Shown: piece after piece, positions 34,187 to 41,507 of the stretch
Numbering within the stretch: the first letter of the stretch is position 1
Layout of the letters: each line of letters begins with the position of its first letter
Assembly (NCBI GenBank): GCA_020354555.1
Contig: CP070648.1
Span: 3,751,601 to 3,793,107, forward strand
Direction of reading: 5' to 3'
From: Armatimonadota bacterium
GTDB lineage: Bacteria; Armatimonadota; Hebobacteria; GCA-020354555; CP070648
DNA length: 41,507 nucleotides
Program-made: the position numbers and the translations under genes
The notes under the pieces: model-generated
Told to the model about the DNA's origin: nothing
Database searches by the model: none
Seen by the model: only the letters and a program-made list of their open reading frames with translations

Positions 34187-34943
34187 GGATCCAGATCGCT
34201 CCGAACGCGTGCTTCTGCACGACCCGTATAAGCTGCCGGCGCATCATCTCCAGGATCGCGAGAAAGGTAACGATGACCTCGAGCTTGGTCACGACTTCCG
34301 GGAACAGGGCGACGAAATCCAGCCCCTCTTCGCCGGCGTCGCGCAGGCGCGCCGCCACCTGGGCGACTTTCATGGCGACGGTCACGCGCGGCCGACGCAG
34401 CTCCGCGACGGGAGTATCCTGCGCGCGCGCGAGCACGTGCTGCAGCGCCGACCACAGGTCGAACGCCGTGGCCGCGTTGAGCATCAGGTACCCGCTGCTC
34501 TCCTCCTCCTCGCCCAGCAGCGAGCGGCTGAAAACCCAACGCTGGATCTCGGCGCGCTCGCCGAGGCCGGCGGCGACCTCCTGATACTTCCGGTATTCGA
34601 GCAGACGCTCCACCAGCGCGGCGCGTGGGTCCGGGCCCTCTTCATCTTCCTCCGGCACCGACTCGCGCGGCAGCAGCATCTTCGACTTGATCTCCAGCAG
34701 CGTCGCCGCCATGACCAGGAATTCGCCGGCGACCTCGAGGTTAAAGGACTCCAGCATGGTCAGATAGTCGAGATACTGCGCGGTAATGCGCGCGATGGGG
34801 ATGTTGTAGATATCAATCTGGTCGCGGTCAATCAGGTACAACAGCAAGTCGAGAGGGCCCTCGAAAACGGGGAGCCGAACGGGGTGGCCGGTGAAGTGCG
34901 TGTGTATCTCGGGCTCAGTCTGCGGCTTGGGAGCCGTGATCAT
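34167..34943 (-). CDS. scpA: Segregation and condensation protein A
   Basis: A 258-residue ScpA, the kleisin that closes the SMC ring. The N-terminal SMC-head binding part is VFEGPLDLLLYLIDRDQIDIYNIPIA, followed by VAGEFLVMAATLLEIKSKMLLP, an acidic linker around residue 97 (EEDEEGPD) and a C-terminal winged-helix end containing VVTKLEVIVTFLAILEMMRR. ATG 34943 has GGAG seven bases upstream. Its stop overlaps the scpB start by 20 bases, so the pair is coupled. trpS is 71 bases upstream on the same strand. Confidence 0.96.
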   Translation of the reverse strand: MITAPKPQTEPEIHTHFTGHPVRLPVFEGPLDLLLYLIDRDQIDIYNIPIARITAQYLDYLTMLESFNLEVAGEFLVMAATLLEIKSKMLLPRESVPEEDEEGPDPRAALVERLLEYRKYQEVAAGLGERAEIQRWVFSRSLLGEEEESSGYLMLNAATAFDLWSALQHVLARAQDTPVAELRRPRVTVAMKVAQVAARLRDAGEEGLDFVALFPEVVTKLEVIVTFLAILEMMRRQLIRVVQKHAFGAIWIHANGKD

Positions 34944-35014
34944 TGCTGCTCTCCGTGCTGCGATTTGGCTGCGGGTTGGTCTGTTGCTCGACGCCGAGTT
35001 GTGTCGTTCTTCCG

Positions 35015-36022
35015 TTACTCCCTCGCGGTCGTCTTCTCCTGCGGCAATTTCATCGCCTCGCGCACCAGGGCCATTGTGCTGCGGGCGACGCGGCGCGCCC
35101 TCTCTGCGCCTTCGTGCAGAATCTCATCTACGAGGCCCGGCCGCGCCTCGATTTCCTGCCGACGTTCTCGAATCGGGGCGAGCGCGGCGATGATGGACTG
35201 CGCCAGCTTCTCCTTGCACTCGACGCAGCCGATCTGCGCGCCTTTACATTCCTGCTCTATCTCGCGCGTCACGTCGGTCGCGGTGTAAATCGAGTGATAC
35301 GTGAACACCGGGCAGATATCCGGGTGCCCCGGATCCGTGCGATAGGCCCGGCTCGGATCCGTGAACATGCCCTTGACCTTGGCGCGAATGGACTCCGGAT
35401 CCTCGGCGATGTATATCAGGTTGTCGTAGGACTTGCTCATCTTCCGGCCGTCGAGGCCGGGCAGCACAGCGTGCTTGGTAACCTTCGCTGCCGGCTCCGA
35501 GAACACCTCCCCGTAGAGGTAATTGAATCTGCGCGCGATCTCACGCGTCAGTTCCAGATGCGGGAGCTGATCCTGGCCGACGGGCACCGTATCTGACCGA
35601 TAGAGCAAGATGTCCGACGCCATGAGCACGGGGTATCCGAGCAGCCCGTAGCCGGGCGCCGCGCCGTGGAGGTCATCGACTTTCTCTTTGTACGTCGGCA
35701 CGCGTTCGAGCCAGCCGACGGGCGTGATCATGGACAGCAGGAGATGCAACTCGGCGTGCTCGCGCACGTGCGACTGCACGAGAATCGTCGAGAGCTCGGG
35801 GTCAATGCCCGCGGAGATGAAATCAACCGCCATCTGGCGCACGCGCGCGGCAAGCTCCGAAGTGTCCTCGTGGTCAGTCGTGAGCGCGTGCAGGTCAACG
35901 ATGCCGCAGTAGAGTTCGTACTCATCCTGCAGCGTGACCCATGAGCGCAGCGCACCCTCCAGGTTCCCCAAATGCACGGGCCCGGTGGGGCGCATGCCGC
36001 TGAATATGACCCCTTTCTTCAA
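35015..36022 (-). CDS. trpS: Tryptophanyl-tRNA synthetase
   Basis: A 335-residue class I synthetase that charges tRNA-Trp. The HIGH motif is PTGPVHLGN (residues 12-20), and KMSKS is in GRKMSKSYDN near 195. Other landmarks are VDLHALT, GYPVLMASDILLY and GQDQLPHLELTREI, the Trp/ATP pocket. The start is TTG 36022, five bases after GGAGG. It fits the common length, and the frame up to 36343 is non-coding. The promoter 36110-36139 lies about 80 bases upstream. It heads the run trpS-scpA-scpB-dacA-rluB. Confidence 0.96.
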   Translation of the reverse strand: MKKGVIFSGMRPTGPVHLGNLEGALRSWVTLQDEYELYCGIVDLHALTTDHEDTSELAARVRQMAVDFISAGIDPELSTILVQSHVREHAELHLLLSMITPVGWLERVPTYKEKVDDLHGAAPGYGLLGYPVLMASDILLYRSDTVPVGQDQLPHLELTREIARRFNYLYGEVFSEPAAKVTKHAVLPGLDGRKMSKSYDNLIYIAEDPESIRAKVKGMFTDPSRAYRTDPGHPDICPVFTYHSIYTATDVTREIEQECKGAQIGCVECKEKLAQSIIAALAPIRERRQEIEARPGLVDEILHEGAERARRVARSTMALVREAMKLPQEKTTARE

Positions 36023-36109
36023 CCGTACCTCCCAGTGCTGACGCCGGACGCTGCGCCCACGACGGCCGTTCTCCGCGGTGACGCCGCATTCCGCATCGGC
36101 GCGCCGCGC

Positions 36110-36139
36110 ATTATAGCACAGCCGCCGCTTTGTCAGCAA
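36110..36139 (-). promoter_or_regulatory. trpS promoter with extended -10
   Basis: Minus strand: -10 TATAAT at 36115-36110 (6 of 6) preceded by TGC. TTGCTG at 36139-36134 is 18 bases upstream (4 of 6). CTGACA at 36136-36131 is a better hexamer but only 15 bases away. Transcription should start near 36103, leaving about 80 bases of leader. The GTGCTATAAT string is identical to that of the pyrF promoter. Confidence 0.7.
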
Positions 36140-36224
36140 CTTTGCCGCGAGCAGCCGCTTGGTCGCCCGCCATGCCGCACCCCCGCCTGCACGGCGGCAT
36201 TCACTCGCCCGTGCGCCGACGGGT

Positions 36225-37364
36225 TCAGCCCGCCAGCAGCGATTCGTACAGCGCGAGCAGCCGGCCCGCCATTGCCGCGGCGGAGAACGCCCGGGCTGTC
36301 TCGCGCGCCGCCGCACCCATATGCGCCAGCCGGTCCGCGTCACGAAGCAGGGAGACAGCGGCGGCGGCCACAGCGCCGGCGTCGTGCTCGACGATCACGC
36401 CGTTGACTCCATCCCGCACCAGCCCCGTGACCGCGCCGCTCCGCGCAGCGATGCACGGCGTTCCCGCAGCCATTGCCTCCACGACGACCAGGCCTTGCGT
36501 GTCGGTGATGGACGGAAACAGCAGGGCATCCGCATCCGCGGCGCACCGTATGGCATCCTCGCGCGGGAGAGTGCCTGCGAAGCGCACCGAGTCCGCAATG
36601 CCCAGTTCCACTGCCATGGCGCGCGCCTGCGCGTCCCACGCCCCCGACCCCACGACGAGCAGCATGCACTGCGGCACCTGCGCCGCGACGAGCGCGAACG
36701 CGGCCAGCATCAGGTCGATGCTTTTCTCTTTCGCGACGCGCCCGACGTACGCGAGCAGCGAAGCCTGCGGCGGTATTCCCCAGCGCTCGCGGGTCGGAGT
36801 GAGGCGATCGGGGGCCGCGAGTTCCAGGTCGAGGCCGGTTGGTATGACCTCGATGCGCGAGGTCACGCCGTCGCGCCGCAGCATGTCGCGTATGCCGTCT
36901 GAGGGCGCCACGACGGCATCGCAGCGCTGTGCAAAGCCCCGACTGATGCGCCGCGCGAGGAACCTCGCGAGCGGCCGCGGCAAAGGGACATAATGAACGT
37001 ATTCCTCGTACACGGTGTGAAAGGTGAACACGAGCGGCCGGCGCAGTTTGCGCGCCACCCGCCTGCCGAGGCCGCCAGCGAGAAACGGGCTGTGGACGTG
37101 GACGACGTCCGGCTCTCGGCCGCGCAGGCGCGACGCGACGCGGGACCACCACGGTATCATCAGGGGATAATCGGGGCGCCACGGCGGTGTCACGGAGCGG
37201 AGTCGGAGCATGCCGTCGGTTATGTCGCTGTAGCCCGCATACCGCGGCGCGACGACGGTTACTTCCACGCCGAGCCGCCGGAGTTGCTCCGCAAACGTAT
37301 TCACCGAGACCACCACCCCATTGACCGTGGGGAGATAGCACTCGGTGAACATGCACACTCGCAT
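36225..37364 (-). CDS. GT4-family glycosyltransferase
   Basis: A 379-residue GT-B fold transferase. N-terminal domain: MRVCMFTECYLPTVNGVVVSV, then VVHVHSPFLAGGLG and FTFHTVYEEYVHY. C-terminal donor-binding domain: IPTGLDLE, AYVGRVAKEKSIDLMLAAF, LLFPSITDTQGLVVVEAMA (the E-x7-E motif of GT4). This set resembles enzymes making diglucosyl- or mannosyl-diacylglycerol lipids, so the product may be a membrane glycolipid, but the acceptor is not proven. ATG 37364 is preceded by a promoter at 37417-37445 (leader about 46 bases). It is monocistronic and 202 bases upstream of trpS. A decayed sugar-nucleotide dehydrogenase lies on its upstream side. Confidence 0.92.
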   Translation of the reverse strand: MRVCMFTECYLPTVNGVVVSVNTFAEQLRRLGVEVTVVAPRYAGYSDITDGMLRLRSVTPPWRPDYPLMIPWWSRVASRLRGREPDVVHVHSPFLAGGLGRRVARKLRRPLVFTFHTVYEEYVHYVPLPRPLARFLARRISRGFAQRCDAVVAPSDGIRDMLRRDGVTSRIEVIPTGLDLELAAPDRLTPTRERWGIPPQASLLAYVGRVAKEKSIDLMLAAFALVAAQVPQCMLLVVGSGAWDAQARAMAVELGIADSVRFAGTLPREDAIRCAADADALLFPSITDTQGLVVVEAMAAGTPCIAARSGAVTGLVRDGVNGVIVEHDAGAVAAAAVSLLRDADRLAHMGAAARETARAFSAAAMAGRLLALYESLLAG

Positions 37365-37416
37365 AGGAGTGCCATCCAGAAGGCGCCCCCAGCGAGCGCC
37401 CGGCGAAAGCGACGGA

Positions 37417-37445
37417 AGGATAGCACAACGCGGTGCTCAAGTCAA
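37417..37445 (-). promoter_or_regulatory. Glycosyltransferase gene promoter
   Basis: Minus strand: -35 TTGACT at 37445-37440 (5 of 6), a 17-base spacer, and -10 TATCCT at 37422-37417 (4 of 6) preceded by TGC. Transcription would start near 37410, about 46 bases before ATG 37364. It repeats the TGC-TAT element of the pyrF and trpS promoters. Confidence 0.7.
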
Positions 37446-37652
37446 TATGCGAGCAGGAGTTTGATGCGCGCCCAGGAAAGCTGTACCTGTCGCTGCAATT
37501 GTCGCACGTCGCTGTCGCACTCGTCCCTATCATTGCCTCGATCCTGACCCGTAGCCTGTATCGTGGCCGTACGGAGTGGGTCTGTGTCGCCATGGTGAGG
37601 GCGTACCGCGACGGATTGCTGCGGGCGAGTGCCGGGCTCTTGCGGGCGGACT

Positions 37653-37799
37653 CTACAGCTGCACGATGCTGTCCTCGAAGTAAACGCGCAGGCCGCTGCA
37701 TACGTCACGGATCATGCGGGAATGCGCGACGAGTTCGGCGTAGGGCAAGCGCGAGTGGTCGGTGACAATCACGGCGCAGTCGCCAGCGTCAGACGGCAT
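37653..37799 (-). pseudogene. C-terminal remnant of a nucleotide-sugar dehydrogenase
   Basis: A 48-codon stretch ending in TAG. It reads DCAVIVTDHSRLPYAELV, then MIRDVCSGLR. This matches the C-terminal substrate/NAD domain of UDP-sugar dehydrogenases (UDP-glucose or UDP-ManNAc type), which have the pattern DCVVIVTDHS.y...v and end shortly after a DxR-like region. The first 350-400 residues (Rossmann domain, catalytic Cys) are missing. No continuation is seen in the three frames upstream to 37920. It must be a relic. The assignment is by pattern only and a fold match has not been tested. Confidence 0.5.
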
Positions 37800-38011
37800 T
37801 GTTCGCTGCCGCGCACGGGAGTGCCATCGCAATCGCCCCGCGCCGACAGCGAGCAACCATCATTCGATCCTCTATCCGGTTAGTCGGGCACAGACACCTA
37901 CCTTCGGAATCAAGAGGCGGCTACAGTATAGAGAAACCGCAGAGTCGGGTCAGTTGCTCGATGGACCGGGGTGTGACTGCGGAGCTTTGGTATGCGGCCT
38001 CAGCTCCGCCG

Positions 38012-38056
38012 GGCGGCTCTGCGAGCCGCCTAGGCCCAGCCGAGGGCGGCTGGGCC
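38012..38056 (-). terminator. Tandem hairpins downstream of the BadF-kinase gene
   Basis: GGCGGCTC/GAGCCGCC (38012-38030, 3-base loop) and GGCCCAGCC/GGCTGGGCC (38033-38056, 6-base loop) form two perfect stems two bases apart. They lie 58 bases after the stop of the minus-strand kinase gene. No U-tract follows. They may protect or terminate the GH4-kinase transcript. Confidence 0.4.
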
Positions 38057-38114
38057 ACATCCGGTCGCGCGGCCCAGCCACCAACGAAAATCGGTCACAC
38101 CGATGGACCACACG

Positions 38115-39122
38115 TCAGCGCACGTTGTTCTGCGAGGGCACCGCGTAGGGGGCGACCAAGCGGTCGTTCCCCTGCTGAAGGTTCGCGCGGACCGCGTCGT
38201 CGGGCGTGACTCCGGCTTTCTCCAGAGCGAGGATTGCGGCGCCGATGACCGGCTCCATGGACGGCACGATCACGTCAGCGCCCGGCACCTGCGCGCGAAT
38301 CTTTTTCGTCGCGAGGTCGAGGAGCATTGCGCCTCCGGCCTTGTAGACGCCGCCGCCGAGCACGACGTCACACTCGCTCCCCTCCAGACCCACGCGGCGC
38401 AGCATCGCCAGAGCAGCGAGAGCCGTCTCCTCGGCGACGCGCTCGGCTATCCCACGGGCGACCGTATCGCCGGTCGCGGCTGCCTCGAATACGAGCAGCG
38501 TGAGGCGCCCTAAAGCGGCGGAGGGAATCTGCCCGTGGTTGAGCTGTCGCGTCAGGCCATCTATGTCGGGGACGCCGAGACGATCGAGGACCATCGCGGT
38601 CAGGGCGGTCGGCTCGCCCCGCCCGTCGTGGGCGCGAAAGACGCGGTGCATCACTTCGGAGCCGATGGAGCCGGCGCCGCCCCAGTCGCCGAAGAGGAAT
38701 CCTTCCCCCGGCAGGCGGCAGTCGCGGCCGTCGGGCGCGAAGCCCGCGGCATTCATGCCCGAGCCCATGATGACGACCGCGCCGTATCCGCGGCGGCTGC
38801 CCGCGGCGAACGCCGCGCGCGTGTCGTTGTAGACGATCACTGCGTCGGCCACATCAAGCGCGCGGACGGCCTTGGTCAGCATGTCGAAGTCTTCGGGGAA
38901 ATCCGCCCCCGCCAGGCAGAAGCACCCGACGTGCGCCCGCGCCGCGCCAGCCGCATCCACAGCGCCCCGACATGCCACGCCGATTTCAGCCATGGCGGCC
39001 TCGAGTCCAGGCCCCTCGTAGTTCCCGCAGCCGCCGCGACCGAAGCCCACCACGCGGCCACGCTCATCCGCCGTGACTGCGAACGTCTTGCTCCCACCAC
39101 CGTCAACGCCGAGGATGATCAC
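38115..39122 (-). CDS. BadF/BadG/BcrA-type sugar kinase (N-acetylglucosamine kinase-like)
   Basis: A 335-residue ASKHA-fold ATPase. The phosphate-1 motif is VIILGVDGGGSKTFAVTAD, phosphate-2 lies at VIMGSGMNAAGFAPDG, and the following GDWGGAGSIGSEV corresponds to the GDEGSG segment of N-acetylglucosamine kinases, with changed residues. VYNDTRAAFAAG is the catalytic-Asp region. The chain ends with EPVIGAAILAL, typical of the family. The start is GTG 39122 (a longer frame reaches 39212 inside GH4). It is 14 bases after the GH4 gene. A role in phosphorylating the sugar freed by that enzyme is likely but not proven. Confidence 0.9.
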   Translation of the reverse strand: MIILGVDGGGSKTFAVTADERGRVVGFGRGGCGNYEGPGLEAAMAEIGVACRGAVDAAGAARAHVGCFCLAGADFPEDFDMLTKAVRALDVADAVIVYNDTRAAFAAGSRRGYGAVVIMGSGMNAAGFAPDGRDCRLPGEGFLFGDWGGAGSIGSEVMHRVFRAHDGRGEPTALTAMVLDRLGVPDIDGLTRQLNHGQIPSAALGRLTLLVFEAAATGDTVARGIAERVAEETALAALAMLRRVGLEGSECDVVLGGGVYKAGGAMLLDLATKKIRAQVPGADVIVPSMEPVIGAAILALEKAGVTPDDAVRANLQQGNDRLVAPYAVPSQNNVR

Positions 39123-39136
39123 TGCGACCCCACTTG

Positions 39137-40399
39137 CTATGCGAACTGCGGCAGATACTCGTGATGCGCCTCCAGGAGCGCGTCGAGAAGCGACTCGGCG
39201 ACGCTGAAGCAAGGCACCAACGGGTGGTTCGTGAGCGCCAACAGCGCGGCCCGGCGATCACCTGCCACTGCGGCGTGCACGGTCAGTTCCTCGTACGCCT
39301 TCACCGCCTGCACCAGGCCGCGCACGTCGAGCGGCAGCTCGCCGACCGGCAAGGGATGGGCGCCGTCGGCACTCACCTGCGCCGGGACCTCGACCACCGC
39401 CTGATCGGGCAGATCAATGATGCAGCCGGCGTTGACGACATTGACGACGTGCCATTCGTCCTTATCGTTGTGGATGGCGCTGATAAGCGCCATCGCGGCC
39501 TCCGAATAATGGGCGCCGCCGCGCTTCTCGAGTTCCTTGGGCTTGCTGGTGAGAGCTGGGTCGCGATACATCCGCAGCAGGTCGGCCTCGACCTCGGCCA
39601 CGGTCTCACCCCGCGTCTGGCCGGCGCGCAATTGCTGCTCCACGACTTCATCCGTGAAGTAGTAGTAGCGCAGATAGCCTGAGGGAATCATCCGCAGCGT
39701 GCGGATGAGCGCCGCCTCTCGGTCGTTGTGCCGGGACGCCGCCGCCTCCAGAGCGCGCTCGGTGACGTCCTCGCCGCGGACGCGTACACCGCGCACCCAG
39801 GACAGATGGTTGAGGCCGAAGTAGTCGAGAACGACATCCGACGGCCGTGCGTCGAAGTGCTGCGCCAGCTCGCGCTGGAGACCGATAGGCGAGTTGCACA
39901 GGCCGATGACCTGAGCGTCGCTGTAGCGACCCAGCGCCTCGGTGATGATCCCGGACGGGTTGGTGAAGTTGATGATCCAAGCATCGGGCGCGAGGCGCGA
40001 CGCGTCGGCCGCGATATCGAGCATGACCGGTATCGTCCGCAGCGCCTTGGCGAACCCGCCGGGGCCCGTGGTCTCCTGGCCGACGACGCCGAACTTGAGG
40101 GGGATCTTCTCGTCCTGGATGCGCGCCGCGAGCCCGCCGACGCGGATCTGCACGATCACGTAGTCCGCATCGGCGAGCGCTTCCGCGCGGTCGGCCGTGA
40201 CGGTCAGCTCGAGGCCGCTGCCCGCCGCCTCGATCATGCGCTTGACGAGGCCGGAAACCGTGTCCAGCTTTTCGCGGTCAATATCCATCAGGGTCAGACG
40301 GGCGATGGGCAGTTCATCGCGGCGAGCAATCACCCCCTCGACGAGCTCCGGGGTATAGGTGCTCCCGGCCCCTATGACACACAGCTTGACACCGTCCAT
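39137..40399 (-). CDS. GH4 family glycosidase (6-phospho-glucosidase/alpha-galactosidase type)
   Basis: A 420-residue NAD- and Mn-dependent glycosidase. The N-terminal Rossmann fold is VIGAGSTYTPELVEGV, with MDIDREKLD next. NFTNPSGIITEA and GLCNSPIG carry the conserved Asn and the metal-binding Cys of GH4; FGLNHLSWV carries the metal-binding His. GH4 enzymes use a redox-assisted mechanism on phosphorylated or plain glycosides. Two tandem ATGs are at 40402 and 40399, and AGAGG is 3 or 6 bases away. The second is chosen. It is followed 14 bases later by the BadF-type kinase. A weak promoter candidate is TAGAAT at 40422-40417. Confidence 0.94.
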   Translation of the reverse strand: MDGVKLCVIGAGSTYTPELVEGVIARRDELPIARLTLMDIDREKLDTVSGLVKRMIEAAGSGLELTVTADRAEALADADYVIVQIRVGGLAARIQDEKIPLKFGVVGQETTGPGGFAKALRTIPVMLDIAADASRLAPDAWIINFTNPSGIITEALGRYSDAQVIGLCNSPIGLQRELAQHFDARPSDVVLDYFGLNHLSWVRGVRVRGEDVTERALEAAASRHNDREAALIRTLRMIPSGYLRYYYFTDEVVEQQLRAGQTRGETVAEVEADLLRMYRDPALTSKPKELEKRGGAHYSEAAMALISAIHNDKDEWHVVNVVNAGCIIDLPDQAVVEVPAQVSADGAHPLPVGELPLDVRGLVQAVKAYEELTVHAAVAGDRRAALLALTNHPLVPCFSVAESLLDALLEAHHEYLPQFA

Positions 40400-40402
40400 C
40401 AT

Positions 40403-40688
40403 ACACCTCTGCAGCTATTCTACGACGCACGGGTTTCGGCGTCACCGTCAGGCGCAAGCACGGCGGCATCTGCCCGAACCTACGGCTGAGTAGGCTGGTA
40501 CAGCGAGGGGCCTGACACGGGTCGAGCGTTGCTGCAGCGAAGTAGGGCGGCGCAGGCCACACGCGGCCGATCGCTTGGCCGTAGAATGATTCGAGGCCAG
40601 GTGTCGCAGCTCCTGGCCCCGATCCACGTCATCGTTCGACCATCCGCGCGGGCCGACGGCGCCGCGGCACGGAGGCACGTGCGCCGCG
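40403..40688 (-). other. Gap between ftsZ and the GH4 gene
   Basis: 286 bases of mostly GC-rich DNA. A TAGAAT at 40422-40417 with GTGACG 17 bases upstream (40445-40440) may be a weak promoter for GH4, but would leave almost no leader. A 5-bp stem follows the ftsZ stop with no U-tract. I see no gene. Confidence 0.4.
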
Positions 40689-41507
40689 TTACCTGCGGCG
40701 CACGAACGCAGGCACGTCCAAGTCCTGCGGCTCGGCCGGCTCCTCGGGCACCTCCTCAGCGAACGCTTCCACGACCTTCTGCCCGGTTTCGGCGTGCGGC
40801 TCGAAGCCGGTGGCGATGACCGTCACGCGAACGGCGTCGCTGACGTCCGGGTCAATGACCACGCCGAAGAGGACGTTGGTATCCGGGGTGTCGGAGGCGC
40901 TGGCGACGATCTGCGCGGCTTCCTCGACCTCAGACAATGCGAGGTCGGGCCCACCGGTGATGTTGAACAGTATCCGCTTGGCGCCCTCGATTGAGGATTC
41001 GAGCAGCGGACTCGATATGGCGGTCTGCGCGGCCTCGGCCGCGCGGTGCTCACCGGTCGCCTCGCCGATGCCCATGATCGCGGTTCCCGCCCCCGACATG
41101 ACGGCGCGGACGTCGGCGAAGTCGAGATTGATGCGGCCCGGGACAATGATGAGGTCGGAGATGCCCTGCACGCCCTGCCGCAGGATTTCGTCCGCCTGAG
41201 CGAACGCCTCGTCGAGGGTGGCGTGTTTGTCAACGATGCCAAGGAGCCGGTCATTGGGAATGGTGATAAGCGTGTCCACCTGCTCCTTGAGCGACTGCGT
41301 GCCGCGCTCGGCGACGGCCATGCGCCGGCCGCGCTCAAAGCCGAACGGCTTGGTGACCACGGCAACGGTCAGCGCGCCCAACTCGTGGGCCACCTCGGCT
41401 GCCACCGGGCACCCGCCGGTGCCGGTGCCGCCGCCCATACCCGCGGTAATGAAGACCATGTCCGCGCCCTCGAGCGCGTTCTTCATCTCCTGCCGGCTCT
41501 CCTCGGC
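40689..41507 (-). CDS. ftsZ: Cell division protein FtsZ (N-terminus off the right edge)
   Basis: The last 272 codons of the tubulin-like GTPase that forms the Z ring. The GTP motif GGGTGTG is in [18 protein letters not shown], where relatives usually have GTGAAPVVAE. The T7 synergy loop [15 protein letters not shown] and AIMGIG follow. The C-terminal domain ends with [18 protein letters not shown]. The conserved C-terminal peptide is [11 protein letters not shown]. The linker between the globular domain and that peptide is only about 20-25 residues, much shorter than the roughly 50 in model species. The frame is open to 41507, and the start is outside. Confidence 0.97.
   Translation of the reverse strand, partial: AEESRQEMKNALEGADMVFITAGMGGGTGTGGCPVAAEVAHELGALTVAVVTKPFGFERGRRMAVAERGTQSLKEQVDTLITIPNDRLLGIVDKHATLDEAFAQADEILRQGVQGISDLIIVPGRINLDFADVRAVMSGAGTAIMGIGEATGEHRAAEAAQTAISSPLLESSIEGAKRILFNITGGPDLALSEVEEAAQIVASASDTPDTNVLFGVVIDPDVSDAVRVTVIATGFEPHAETGQKVVEAFAEEVPEEPAEPQDLDVPAFVRRR

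Larger units (their letters stand above)
37446..38114. other. Long mostly non-coding gap between the glycosyltransferase and BadF kinase genes
   Basis: About 670 bases. It holds a short decayed gene fragment (37653-37799, minus) and two hairpins (38012-38056). The remaining open frames have no recognisable sequence, no ribosome-binding site and lie on both strands. It looks like a former coding region that has degraded, next to a cell-envelope gene. Confidence 0.5.

Noticed and set aside
36340-37701. 453-residue open frame overlapping the GT4 gene
   Set aside because: It runs antiphase through the well-supported GT4 gene and reads as Arg/Ala/Gly-rich shadow; no domain appears.
1-41507. CRISPR array, insertion sequence, phage genes or attachment site
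   Set aside because: No short regular repeat array, transposase, integrase or flanking direct repeat was seen.

Overview
The window is about 41.5 kb of GC-rich bacterial chromosome (roughly two-thirds G+C by eye). It is densely coded and carries about 31 protein genes, mostly on the minus strand. There is no rRNA, no recognisable tRNA, no insertion sequence, no phage gene and no CRISPR array. Housekeeping genes (ftsZ, guaB, pyrE/pyrF, argS, trpS, rpmB, scpA/scpB, a dacA-type carboxypeptidase, an RluB-type pseudouridine synthase) mark it as core chromosome. The mixture of FtsZ, secreted sugar enzymes, many alkaline-phosphatase-superfamily enzymes, HEAT and HD-GYP proteins and extended -10 promoters would suit a deep-branching free-living bacterium such as an Armatimonadota-like lineage. 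That placement is inference and was not tested.

Layout. 1-6655 (minus): a probable carbohydrate operon, transcribed from right to left, encoding a secreted glycoside-hydrolase/beta-propeller fusion, galactokinase, a sugar isomerase-like TIM barrel, and a membrane-anchored sulfatase-like enzyme cut by the left edge. 6843-10563 (plus): two overlapping genes for a HEAT-repeat protein and an HD-GYP protein that share the same N-terminal domain. 10724-10975 (minus): a small zinc-ribbon protein with its own intrinsic terminator. 11195-17008 (plus): a YdjC-like deacetylase, an orphan sensor histidine kinase, an alkaline-phosphatase-superfamily hydrolase and a secreted cysteine-rich protein. 17192-19653: guaB divergent from a sugar nucleotidyltransferase, with an inverted repeat between them. 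19686-30602 (minus): a winged-helix protein, pyrF-pyrE with a near-leaderless promoter, a DUF4132 giant, a PfkB kinase overlapping a membrane protein gene, argS, a PHP metallohydrolase and a CBS-DUF1385 fusion. 30648-30950 (plus): rpmB behind an attenuator-like hairpin. 31193-36022 (minus): the run trpS-scpA-scpB-dacA-rluB. 36225-37445: a GT4 glycosyltransferase with a clear promoter. 37446-38114: mostly non-coding DNA holding a decayed nucleotide-sugar dehydrogenase tail and two strong hairpins. 38115-40399: a GH4 glycosidase plus a BadF-type sugar kinase. 40689-41507: the 3' part of ftsZ.

How the parts fit. The first and last operons look like sugar scavenging: an extracellular hydrolase and GH4 release sugars, and galactokinase, the BadF-type kinase and the PfkB kinase phosphorylate them. 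The central genes make pyrimidines, GMP and charged tRNAs. The minus-strand run 36022-31193 couples translation (trpS, rluB) with chromosome condensation (ScpAB) and peptidoglycan trimming (DacA). Three promoters share a TGC-TAT extended -10 element and supply an internal promoter rule for this genome. The most notable observations are the shared HEAT/HD-GYP N-terminal domain, the U-tract hairpin in the rpmB leader, the near-leaderless pyrF promoter, the hydrolase/propeller sugar operon and the degenerate ArgRS HIGH motif.
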